From the NCBI GenBank assembly GCA_905160935.1, contig CAJHZI010000447.1, positions 367,501 to 431,500 of the forward strand: DNA of 64,000 bases, in the 5' to 3' direction. Source of the DNA: Enchytraeus crypticus (lineage: Eukaryota; Annelida; Clitellata; Enchytraeida; Enchytraeidae). The position numbers and the translations under genes are program-made. Below are positions 53,743-64,000 of this stretch, one piece after another. Each line of letters begins with the position of its first letter. Within the stretch, counting starts at the first letter, position 1. A model generated the notes under the pieces. It had not been told where the DNA came from and did not search any database. It worked only from the letters and a program-made list of their open reading frames with translations.

Positions 53743-53904
53743 CAAACCTTCTGTCATATCTTGATAAATTGTTGAAGCTATTGCATTTCTAAGAATCCTT
53801 TTAAAGTGTTTTTCTTAAGATATATATTGTTTATGCTTTATGCTTTTTCATTTAAACTGGTAGGATATTGCCGTAATACATTATCGAAATATGCTGCTAC
53901 CATT
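53743..53904 (+). other. CNOT1 3' UTR start
   Basis: 162 bp between the stop codon and the transposon. No AATAAA is present here; gataaa near 53763 is the only variant. The next AATAAA signals (54151 and 54279) are inside the transposon. Confidence 0.6.
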
Positions 53905-55772
53905 ATATTACACTGATTTACAGAAATTTTGCACAACTTACGACATTATACTTTTCTTATGTAATTTTTTGCGCTGATTTCAAATCTGATTTTGGTTTTG
54001 CTCTATCACCCTTAGTTGCTGAGATATTTTGAAGTTTTACAGAATTATAATTCTTGAACTAATATTTTAGTCAAAATATGTATTCCATATATAATTATAT
54101 AACTTCAATTTAGTAATATAATATTTGTACATATAGCTCTTATGTTAGAGAATAAAATTAAATATTAACTAAGTAGAATGGATTTCTACTTTTTATGTAA
54201 TTTTAACAGTATAGTAAGCATTATAATGAGAGAATTTAGAAACTTAGTAAACACCACAATTTTACTTCACCTGTAATTAATAAATGCAGTACATGCCAAT
54301 ATTAATAATTTTGCTAGTCTAACTTGTTAAGTAATAGTCAGTACGTACGAGATGAGATATTGCGACAGTAGCTTGAGTATGTCATGTCGTCTTGAAGAGC
54401 CTTGGTGAGGTTCTGAACCTTGACGTTAAGCATAATACCACCTTCCTATCTTATGTCTCTTGTAAAAATGGCTGCACCATCAACGTCAATTTCAGATCGC
54501 ACTGGAGGATTATCAAAGTCTGCGTTGTTGTGTGAATGATCCAGAAAAGTTCTTTTCCATCTGTGGAGAGTTTGTGCCCAAGAGGCACATAAGAAAGATC
54601 TCAATGCATGATCGAGCGGCATATCATCTTTACTTTTGGTGTAAAATGGGCAATTAAGATAAACAGTGGGCTCCACATGTAATCGGTTCTACATGCTCAA
54701 TATCGCTTGGTAAATGGTTGTGTGGTAGAAGGAAATCTATGCCATTTGCTGTGCCCATAGTGTGGCGTGAGCCTCTTAATCATGTCACTGACTGCTACTC
54801 CTGTTTAAGCAATATAGCTGGCTTCCAGGTCAAGAATCGTAGTGGCATCACATATCCTGATATTGCTTCAGTCAGGAGACCAGTCCCACTTGGTGAGGGT
54901 CTTCCAGTACCTCATCCACCAGTGTCGTGTGTTCCTGCAGCTGAGAAAGAACCTGATGTGAATAACCCGGATATATATATGACTCAGATTACATCCAGGA
55001 TGACAATAGTGAGCCTCACCTGATAGCAACTGGCGAACTGAATGATCTTGTGCATGAATTGTCTCTGTCAAAATCTCAATCAGAACTTATGGCATCAAGA
55101 TGGAATGAATGGAACCTGCTGCAGAAGAGAACCTTTAAGGCTGTGTTTAGTGGTTTTCTGGGAAACTATCGTGTTCCTAATTGCAGAAAATGCGTAAGGA
55201 ATATGCTGGAGTGCTATCGGCTAATAGGATGCAATGTGTTACCGAAAATACACTTTTTGGATTCCCATATCGACTTCTTTTCAGGAAACCTCAGAACTGT
55301 GAGGGATAAACATGGAGATTAGATTCCATCAGGTGTTATCGGTCATGGAGTCACGTTACCAAGGTAAATGGAATGCCTCAATGCTCACGGACTATTTGCT
55401 GGACGTTGTATCGTGATGACCCGGATGCAGAACATAGGAGAAAGTCAAACTCTAAGAGATTCTAGAAAATATAAGTAGTTGTGTAGACGTATTTATAGGC
55501 TGGACTAAGTTTACTTAAGGTTTTTACCTTATCTGAACTTTTTACTAAGATTAATAAAAATTTGGTTGTAAATATTAAAGAATTACATATTAATATAATG
55601 CTTATTTTGGTGCGTAGTTGGTAAAATTTCAAACTGAGATACCTCAAAAACTGAGGGTGATAGAGAAAAACGGAAAACAGATTTGGAATCAGCACATAAA
55701 ACTCCGCTAAAGACAGCCTATGCCGTTTGTTGTGCGCTCCGAAAAATTTTTTGTAGACCAGTGTTATCAAAA
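53905..55772 (+). mobile_element. DNA transposon with long terminal inverted repeats
   Basis: Left end 53905-54050 and right end 55615-55772 are reverse complements over roughly 140-160 bp (for example gatttcaaatctgattttgg against ggaaaacagatttggaatc; tctatcacccttag against ctgagggtgataga). They enclose a decayed coding region at 54471-55465. Target duplication not determined. It starts in what should be the CNOT1 3' UTR. Confidence 0.75.
54471..55465 (+). pseudogene. Decayed ORF of the long-TIR transposon
   Basis: From an ATG (MAAPSTSISD) with stops and frameshifts: DPEKFFSICGEFVPKRH, AAYHLYFWCKMGN, GRRKSMPFAVPIVWREPLNH, TDCYSCLSNIAGF, GLPVPHPP, NYRVPNCRKCVRNMLECYRL, MLTDYCW-type end. This resembles a multicopy family of uncharacterised invertebrate proteins (MPFAVPMVWRE..TDCYFC). 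The long inverted repeats suggest the family is transposon-encoded; which superfamily is not clear to me. Confidence 0.7.
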
Positions 55773-56195
55773 TATACTGCTGCCATTTTGCTATATGATA
55801 TTATAGTGTTACTATATTGTGATATCAAAATATACTTCTGTAATTGTAAGGTATCAGAAAACATTGCTATTATTAAGCTTTATAATAACATGAAGGGCCC
55901 TTGTAAGTGCCAAGAGCCTTAGGTCTTGGCACTTAACGCTGTGTATCTCTGTACTATGTGTCCTACTTTTACGATTTTATGATTTATTTTGCAAGTTGAA
56001 ATATAAATAAATAAATATGATACTCTAATAAATATAATAGGATATTGAACTATACTGTTGCCATTATTTGCTTCATTTATCGTAAAGTTGTTTAGAATAC
56101 ACAAGTTTCATTAAGAATTTTGTCAAATATGCTTATTGTGAAATGTTGAAATTTTATAAATTCATAGGCAATTTAAGAAAGGATTAATTATTTGA
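55773..56195. other. Intergenic, no feature recognised
   Basis: AT-rich; a short palindrome-like stretch agtgccaagagccttaggtcttggcact lies at about 55905. Confidence 0.4.
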
Positions 56196-56645
56196 AGTAA
56201 ATTTCTGGAAGATTTAAGGTTTGCAGATGATCGAGCTACTAGTATGATTGCTAATAGCTTTTAAAAGGTTTTTGGATGGTGCGAATGATGCAGCACTGAG
56301 GTATAGCTCGAAGATTAATAAAAAAAGACGAGTGTATATGAGGAGGAAAAGAGTGTTACAGAAATGCAAATATAACATTGACCAGGTATGAAACTTCAAG
56401 TATCTGGGCCTCACCATTACCAATGATGTGTGAGATGGAAAAAATGTAGATTGCACAGACAGTATCCCCTGATGTCACTGAATTTGTGAAATAGACATTG
56501 TTTTTAATTAGTTGATAATTATGATATTTTGCATTGATGCAGGTTGCTCGATTCAGTGGCGCGCTCTTGTATGAGTGTGAAGCCAAACATAAGGGGAGAA
56601 CTGGAATAAAGTTCTTACGAGAAACTGCTCAGTTATGAGGACTAG
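56196..56645 (+). mobile_element. LINE RT C-terminal relic
   Basis: LRFADDRATSMIANSF around 56218 keeps the FADD motif; FKYLGLTITNDV and, further on, EAKHKGRTGIK follow with breaks. Typical RT palm/thumb of invertebrate non-LTR elements. Confidence 0.65.
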
Positions 56646-58097
56646 AAATAGCTGTTAGGATGGCTGGTGAATAATATTGTTGCTGATGTTCGCGACAATT
56701 ATTTCTGTATTTTATCCACAACTTTTCATTTTTCAGTATGCTAAAATTTAATAAGTTAAAGCTTTGGATTGTGTCGTAGGCATAAGAGCATATTTTGTGA
56801 ATTATTAGAATTTGTATTATTAGAATTTGTAGTGTGCCAAGCACTACATAAACTTTTATAATGTTTAAACAAATAATTTTAGGTAGTCTGATTCTTAATT
56901 TAGAGTATCCATATATAATGAATTTCAACTGAGCAATGATATATTTTTATGTATGGTTAACAAAACAGTATCCAGCTATCCTGGCTATCATAGAGATTGT
57001 AATTATAGTCCTCCCATCTCTTTCTGTTTCTGTTTATATGTCGTTGCTAATTCTTGTGCTGCGGTAAGAAATCAATGATAATAATGCTATTGAAGATTTA
57101 ATATAGTTTTATGATTCTAAACTGAGCATCACTTAAACTGTATATCGTTTCTACATTTTATTGGATATATTCGTATACATTATTGACATTGGTTATTAGG
57201 TTTTGCTTATCTTCGTTACGTTGTGTGGGTGTTTAATATTGCACATGTTGTATGTATATCTTATTGCTCTCTGGTCGTGTACTATGGTATTCAGATAGCT
57301 GACATAGTAAAACATAGTAAACTTTATATATAAACTATATCTTTGTCAAAATTAAATGAGTGTAATTTTTTTTATTTGATTTACAAAGCAACTTGATTGA
57401 CGTTCCAGATATGACTAGAGTGGTCATTTGTCTACCGGATATTAATTACCGGCTAGTAATTGACAGACTGTTGATATTGCTGTATCTTAACTATAACTAT
57501 AGTTAACTATAACTATAGTAAACCTATAGATTTAGGAGTTTAACAATAGATGTATGATGTAATATATATTATACACACTATATGTATATAGTGTGTGACT
57601 AGGTGTTTGTATTTGATTGGATGTATATTGGATGCATATCGGTTATAATCTAGAGATATATAATTGGACTGATCGACTTATAAATACATGATGTATTCAT
57701 AAAATCATCGTGGTATTTCAGTAGATGTGTAGGCCTATTATGTTTGTATGTTGCACTTTATAATAAACTTGTGTTTTCGTTTTTCTAAGATTAAAACAAT
57801 TAATACAAAATCTTTATTTTGCTCGCTCATTTTTATGTCATAATAATACACTCAAAGCTAATATAAAACAACAAGTGTGCCGCATATATCTCATGGATTG
57901 GCTTGCTGTGGCACAGCAAAGTATTCAAATTTTGCCAAACGGCATGTTATATTTTGTTATCCGTTTAAAATATGAACAAATCAGAGTTAAAACTTATCTC
58001 ACATTTTTAAAATGTATAACTCTTTTGATTTTATGCTCATTGAAGAGCTCTGGTCAAAGGACAAATTCATCCCAGGAGGCGACACTTTCATCAAACT
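56646..58097. other. Intergenic, no gene recognised
   Basis: AT-rich. AATAAA at 57761 has no gene assigned to it. No conserved coding similarity seen on either strand. Confidence 0.4.
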
Positions 58098-58225
58098 TAA
58101 GTAAAAGCTAATGTTAACGTCAGTTTCCTCACTCAAAAGCGATGGCTGTGACGGGCGACCCCAGGATTTGAACCCCGTACATACCGATCCGCGGTCGAAT
58201 ATCTTACCAACACAGCGATGTCTTG
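58098..58225 (-). repeat. SINE family B copy
   Basis: gttaacgtcagtttcctcac, gaccccaggatttgaacccc and atccgcggtcgaatatctta are the reverse complement of 48020-48160. Confidence 0.8.
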
Positions 58226-58689
58226 GTGTAGAATCAGGTTGAAAAGCTGACCACCTGTGTATGAGACCCTTGTCAAAATAATAATTGAAGTTACTGAACT
58301 GGCTGTGATAAACATGTAAAGATGGACCTCCAGATAAGATGTACTACGCACTAGAGATGGGAATCGAACCGAATCCTAAAATCTGGAATTTTGGCCAACC
58401 CGAACCCTGACTTCGTTCAAGCCGAACTAACTCTTGAAGTTCTTTTCTCCTTCGCCAGCCTCAGAAGAAATGAACACTTTATTTTTAGATAGTTTTCTTT
58501 GCAGATAGTCTGTATACTTATATTATGGGTAATGTTTGACAGTATATGAAGATAGTAAGAATAATACAAATGCATATAATAGTTTTTGCGTTTACAAGCC
58601 ACACTGTAACTAAAAGCATATATTCAGGTGTGGCTGGTTCCGAAATAAATTAGGCCATCTAACCTCACATAGTCGATAAATAATACATT

Positions 58690-59030
58690 TATCTTGTTTC
58701 TCTTTATTCTCTTTCAACATTCTCCAACTTACGCTTATTCATTGTTCTTACGTTTCGAGTATCTAGTGTCATCTTTTCCCGAGAATTTCCATTCTTTGGC
58801 ATACAAAATTTGAAGGGGCACCCATGGTATTGCTCTAAATTCCGCTTATTGATTGTTCGTACATTCCAGGTACCTAGTGCCATCCTTTCCTTGGAATTTC
58901 CATTCTTTTTCATACTAAAGGGGCACCTGTGGTGCCGACTGATCGTGGAATTGTTTACCACCCTTAAGGGTTGCACGGGACTGAGAGCCGTTTCGTAGGC
59001 CAAAAGTTGCGTATGCCAGTTGATAGCCGG
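58690..59030 (-). mobile_element. LINE 5' end, endonuclease start, internally duplicated
   Basis: Minus strand: MALGTWNVRTINKRNLE and, again downstream, MTLDTRNVRTMNKRKLENVE. LGTWNVRTL is the start of the AP-endonuclease domain of the common invertebrate LINE. The two tandem copies (~100 bp unit) point to a local duplication in the element. Confidence 0.75.
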
Positions 59031-59386
59031 GAAGCTATAAAGTCAGTTATTTCATTATATTATTTCGATAATTGTTTTATTAGTTGACGTAGCCGCAAAT
59101 TTATAACATGGCTTTTTATAAGGATTCCGGTCAGCTAGCTAGTATATTTCATGAGCTTGCTGCAGGCTGGTAACAATATTTAACTAAATAACTACAATAT
59201 TTTGCTACAGAGTAAACTTATATCAAAACAGTGAAGAATAGAAGACAGTGCTTTATTTTTATTATTTTATTCTCTTTATTTTTACAATTTAATTGCATTG
59301 CGACAGACACAGATCCATCTTACACCTGATAGTAATTTGGCGGGGTAAGATGGACTTTTTGACAGTTTTTCAATTGTTACTCTCAA

Positions 59387-59740
59387 CTACTTGTAAGTTA
59401 TTTTTCCATTTGTTTTTCCACTTGTCACAATTACTTTCACATGTTCATCGATATGTGTGTGTTTCAGTAGCTTTTCTTTCATTAAACGTTCAATGTTGCA
59501 ATGCAACATTTTCCTTAAGGGGTTCATCGTACACGATTTCCCCGATAACAGTTTTGATACTCCCTTAGTGGGACCGTCAAAGATGGTAAACTTAACTTTA
59601 TAATTTCTTGACACTAAAGCAAATAAACCCAGACAATGACGACAACATTCTATATTAAAAGCATCCAGCAAATAATTGATAAACCCACAAAAGACTGAAT
59701 GTAAAACGGAAGCAAGCTTTAAACGAATCAATAAAAGCAT
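59387..59740 (-). CDS. Unrecognised 117-codon open frame
   Basis: Reads from ATG to TAG with ordinary amino-acid mixture: YKVKFTIFDGPTKGVSKLL, MLHCNIERLMKEKLLKHTHI. I do not recognise it. It could be an exon, a chance frame or a transposon remnant; no partner exons or repeat copies were seen. Confidence 0.2.
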   Translation of the reverse strand: MLLLIRLKLASVLHSVFCGFINYLLDAFNIECCRHCLGLFALVSRNYKVKFTIFDGPTKGVSKLLSGKSCTMNPLRKMLHCNIERLMKEKLLKHTHIDEHVKVIVTSGKTNGKITYK

Positions 59741-60699
59741 TTGATAAAATATTCAATCTGCGTGAAGCAAAATCATGTATGTCTGATCAGTTGTAAAACA
59801 ATTCTTAAGTCTTGCACTCAATCTTACAAAATACGATAGTTATAATATATAGGCCTACAAGGCGCGCCAAGAACCGGCCATTAAAAAGGAACTTTTTTAA
59901 AATCATATAATAAATTTAAAGGTATATCATTCAAGAATCATTCATTCTGGAATCATTCAAGTCAAATTTAGTCAAAAATGGTTCTCCCTTAACCCACTTT
60001 GTTTAACCCTAGTTCTACGCATTATCATTACGCTGTTAACGATTATTTCACTAGTGATAAATTACACAACAACAGCAGACTCGTGTTTGTGCCAGACTGC
60101 CAGTAGTAATACAAGATCACACCTACCCAATATTTTCCTATTTCAACACAACGTGTCCTTGATATATAGGCCTAATTAGTGCAAAATATAAGTATGCATT
60201 CCTGCTAGCTAATAAACTGCTCTCATTTCATACAGAATATAACATAACTTTTCTGCAAATTCTGTTGACTAAACTCATCTGATTATTTCGTTTTCTGGCG
60301 CTAGCGTTAAAAAGCACAGCAAGATGATGCGGGAAAAAGTTAAAACACCACTAATAATAATCAATAATAATAATAATAATAATAGTTTACGCTAAAATTT
60401 TTCAAGAAACCTTCTGATGTGTTGGTACGAGTGTTGAGAAGTGTTGGTATTATATTATGCTCAAATGATATAAGAAATTAATTTTATGTACACGAGATAC
60501 TGAAATTAATAATCTTCATAGGCCGATTTTACTGAGGCGCCATAATAGCTTTATCACAACATTCATACATTTATACATTCATGCATTTATACATTTATGC
60601 TATAACTGACATTTGATATCTGATAATATTTATATTGCAGTGCTTTACTAAATGCTTCGGGGATCAATATAAACAAGTAGGCCTGATAATAATAACGTC
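59741..60699. other. Intergenic, no gene recognised
   Basis: AT-rich, with an (AAT)n tract at 60353-60384. Confidence 0.4.
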
Positions 60700-60880
60700 C
60701 GTAATAAATAAAGGTTTAACGTCTGTTTCCTCATACAAGGATGTCAAAGACGTCCCCCATAACATGTCAGTACAAATCGATTCACCCTAAACGATCTGAA
60801 AAAACTTGTGCTGAAGAGAAAGAAAAAGATCCCAAATGTTGACGGTCCGCTGATCAAAAAAAAACAGTCGGGCTTGACAC
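60700..60880 (-). mobile_element. L2-like LINE 3' UTR fragment
   Basis: aataaaggtttaacgtctgt, ttcctcatacaaggatgtca and gtacaaatcgattcacccta are the reverse complement of the 3' UTR at 42335-42475. Confidence 0.85.
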
Positions 60881-61260
60881 GCGTTACAGTCACGCAGGTC
60901 ACGCCGCAGGTTACACTTTTAATTATGGAGGACAATGTCTACTGCTAAAATTAGCAAAACATCAAACTTTTGAAGAATGGTAGGTATTTATAATATAATA
61001 TGTATGAAGGTATTTATAATATAATATGTATATATTATATATTTATAATACTTTACAATACTTATAATTCTATATCAAGGTAAGATCTATAAAATATTTT
61101 GATAGGATTTTGTGAAAATGAACACACCTCTTACGTCCACGTAGCACATTAAAATAGTTGGCACGCAAAGCCAACTATAGCCAGTCTCGTTGTCTTTAAC
61201 AAAGCCAGAAGTGATTATTTCAGGATGCCCATAAGACATCAATTTAGTTTGATGATTTAA
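60881..61260. other. Intergenic, no gene recognised
   Basis: Short duplicated tatttataatataatatgta at 60986-61030. Confidence 0.4.
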
Positions 61261-61385
61261 AGATGAGTATTATAAAAAGAAATGCACTGATTATGTCTCT
61301 CTAACGCCATACATATATGTCCATACATATATGGACATGAAGAGGAAAGTGGGTCTTTAAATCATTTAAAATACCTAATCTTAGC

Positions 61386-61865
61386 CTGTCCCTGCCTTTT
61401 TAGCCTTCCATTCTATCTTCTATCCTCTTTTAATCGACTCTCCCCCCTTAGAATGTGTCCTATCCAACTCTTCTTCCTATTTCTTAATACATTTATCAAC
61501 TGTTTGTCTGTACCAACTCCCTCCAGAACATCCTCATTTGTAACCTTTTGAGTCCAGCTAATCCTCTGCATTCTTCTCCAAATCTACATTTCCAATGCCT
61601 CTGCATTCTTCTCCTAATCTACATTTCCAATGCCTCTAGTTTCCTGATATCTTCCTTCCTTAAGGAAGGAAGATATCAGGAAACGTTTCACCTCTTCTAC
61701 TTGTGCAATCCTACTGCATATTTCTGTCACACATTTCCCATCATCAGCATATGTCCAAAATATTTAAAACTCCTTACCTGCTCCAATTTCGTACCATTTA
61801 TTATAATATTGACTTCACCTCTATTCTGGGACACTCTCATAACTTTTGTCTATACTGATTATAGC
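61386..61865 (-). mobile_element. LINE RT C-terminal fragment
   Basis: Minus-strand pieces: RGEVNIIINGTKLEQV, FKYLGHMLMMGN, RKEDIRKLEALEM, then RLRLGI. Same family as 10438-11650. A perfect inverted repeat aaggaaggaagatatcagga lies at 61645-61685. Confidence 0.8.
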
Positions 61866-63107
61866 TGATGTATAATTTGCGATATCAAATAAGATATTTA
61901 TTTATAATTAGTCTTTAAACAATAAAAATAGTTGTTCAGTGTTCTTTCCATACAATTACAGTTCAAGATAAAGTTAAAGTAAAACAACAAAGTGTAAAAA
62001 GATTATTGTGTATATAATATATGATTTGAACCTTCAAACTATAAGCCCAACGTATCTTACGACTGACAAAACTTCTTCAAAACTCCAAACACATACCACT
62101 GATACCACTGATCCAATAATAAAACATGGATGTTTAAAGCAAAGAAAAGGCAACGGACAGATGTGTAGCAACATAAGAAACGTATTATACAAGATACTGA
62201 ATCACTGGTAACTGTTGATTCCCGTCGCTAATGGCGTCCTAACAACAACAACCTAAATCTACGTTAATACGTTATACATTAAGATGTTTACTTGTCAAAT
62301 ACTAAGGTCAGTTGAAATCATATCATAAATGGATCAATAATTGTTGTTGCCTTAGGTAGGAGAAGTTTTCTCATATTGGGTAATTGAATTGATATTCGTC
62401 TGACAATCTGATACAAGATACCAACAATACAAGATTTATCCATCATACACGTTATCCAAACATATTGAGGTTTGTACGCTGTGTATTCTTCCAATCAATT
62501 CAAGAGTTCGTGAACAACCTGAATTAGAAATCAATTACAATATTTGGATATGGAAGAAACAGTTCCCTCCAAAAAATTCAACTCTTTTGACATTATTCAA
62601 AATTTTGCATAAAACCTAACAAAAAATGTATACAATGACAATGGGATTGACATGGTTTTATCAATTTCAAACGATAATCAATCGATAAGAATTTAACGTC
62701 CGTTTAAATAATACAATGAAGATGAGCAGTAGAATGATAATGATGACATGAGAATTATTTAGTTCTATGTTTGGGACATAATAATCCAGTAATAATTTGG
62801 ATTAGTAATGAACCGTAATTTCATCAGATGGAGAGTTATTTGGTGCAGGCAGATCAATTAATAATTTAATTTTTAATTAAATGCTTTATTAATAATTTTG
62901 ATTGCTGGGTGTGATGAGCGAAGAGGTTTAAACATATTTTATAAATGGTCATGATGGTCCTTTATTTTACTACTATGATTATTGGCTAATATAATGGTTA
63001 ATATAAATAGAATGTTAATATTGTTTATTTGAAAAAATGTTCTTATAGAATCTACATTAATTTGTGGTATCTTTAATATTAATTTGCTTGTTAACAATAT
63101 CTGAGAC
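61866..63107. other. Intergenic, no gene recognised
   Basis: AT-rich unique-looking DNA without clear repeats or coding sequence. Confidence 0.4.
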
Positions 63108-63395
63108 AAAACATAACATAACATAACGGCACACTGGGTCAGGAAGCACACATGTTTGTTTAAGTCCCATTTCCTCTTTTCTCTCCATGGTTATTAGTAA
63201 TCGTTGCCTTTTGATAGCGCACCAATTGCAGCTGGCGCGGATTTAAGAATAACCCTGGGATTTTTTCATTCCTAAGCTGCCAACACTCGGTCTTCCATGG
63301 TATTCACCTATAAAGTACTAACGAGGTCAATGTAGCTTAACTTCGATAATTGACGTGCAACTAAACCAAGTGCGCTAAATCCCGCCGTCGACAAT
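63108..63395 (-). repeat. 5S-rRNA-derived SINE (SINE3-like), second good copy
   Basis: Near-collinear with 25102-25395: cggcacactgggtcaggaag, gttattagtaatcgttgcct, caactaaaccaagtgcgcta. The minus strand head (gaagttaagctacattgacc, accatggaagaccgagtgtt) derives from 5S rRNA. Confidence 0.82.
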
Positions 63396-63555
63396 ACATG
63401 CCAGCAATACATTCAAATATTTATTCTGAAGTATACAGTACTAGGAGTACACAACTCCCAGCAGTACTGAAGTATACAGTACTGCTGGGAGTTGTGGCGT
63501 GCTCCTGTAATCCAGCTACCTGGAGGCTTAAGTGTGTGGTGCTTTGCTTTGCTTT

Positions 63556-63618
63556 TCACTGACATCGCTTTCGAGTGAGGAAACTGACGTTAACCTTAGC
63601 TTTACTAGCTTTTTTACT
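63556..63618 (+). repeat. SINE family B tail, truncated
   Basis: cgctttcgagtgaggaaact, gacgttaaccttagctttac equals the 3' end of 48020-48160. Before it, at 63430-63495, is a short inverted repeat (cagtactgctgggagttgt). Confidence 0.75.
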
Positions 63619-64000
63619 TACAAATTATGCAAATAAAATGACAGTACTGTAATGAGGCTGTCTTTATATTTATTATTATATATCTCTTATATTTTATTGT
63701 TTAACGCACTTTACTAATTCTCATATTCTTACATTCACAAAAATGATTAAACTTCACGCCTTTGAAATTATTTTATTAAATTAGGAGAATTCAAACTACT
63801 TCTTCAAATAATTCCATCAAACCATCTATAATTGAAGTGATTTTCTGAAAAACTCTCTTTTTCAACCAGTATTGTACACACCTGTCTGGTGTACCGGTAG
63901 AACGTGTACGGTATTGAACACTCTGTCAACGACTCTGCTAAAATTTATCGAAATACTGCACAATACTGAACATAGAGATCAAGAAATCTGGCCCGGTGAA

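Noticed and set aside
61640..61690. Inverted repeat as a terminator
   Set aside because: Perfect hairpin of ~20 bases inside a LINE fragment in a eukaryotic genome; no T-run or gene context.

Overview
This is an invertebrate animal nuclear genome window. It is AT-rich, with long introns bounded by GT-AG, about 35 short conserved exons, many decayed LINE, SINE and DNA-transposon copies, and many microsatellites. The taxon cannot be fixed from the sequence alone.

One recognisable gene fills 733-53742 on the + strand: CNOT1, the scaffold of the CCR4-NOT deadenylase complex. I placed 35 exons by matching translated segments to the human CNOT1 protein as I remember it and by requiring a compatible reading phase at every junction. 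Together they give 6,897 nt, or 2,298 codons plus TAA, open throughout. The first roughly 300 residues (human numbering, estimated) lie left of the window. In order, the exons encode the end of the N-terminal HEAT region (733-7329), a low-complexity linker (10084-16721), the MIF4G-like module that in vertebrates binds TTP (16905-23800), the CNOT7/8-binding MIF4G domain (25733-28268), the CNOT9-binding DUF3819 helical bundle (29527-36382), and the C-terminal NOT1 superfamily region that docks CNOT2/CNOT3 (37209-53742).

The introns hold 5S-rRNA-derived and tRNA-derived SINEs, an RTE-like LINE and a SINE sharing its tail, several L2/CR1-like LINE fragments with ATT-rich tails, a hAT relic, a mariner with both ends, Ty3/gypsy-type LTR relics, solo LTRs, a TA-flanked MITE, and an inverted segmental copy of exon 6 and part of exon 7. 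A decayed DNA transposon with long inverted repeats starts about 160 bp after the CNOT1 stop codon. From about 55.8 kb to the end no gene is recognised; that part holds repeats and unremarkable AT-rich DNA.

The most unusual observation is that about a dozen exon-intron junctions of this gene have been locally re-copied. In tandem arrays or as single degenerate copies, the repeat unit carries the 3' splice site plus the first bases of the next exon (exons 5, 8, 12, 13, 15, 19, 22, 26, 32, 33), or the last exon bases plus the 5' splice site (exon 24, and more weakly 5 and 18). The copy next to or inside the real exon is intact and the others have decayed. This looks like minisatellite formation seeded on splice junctions.
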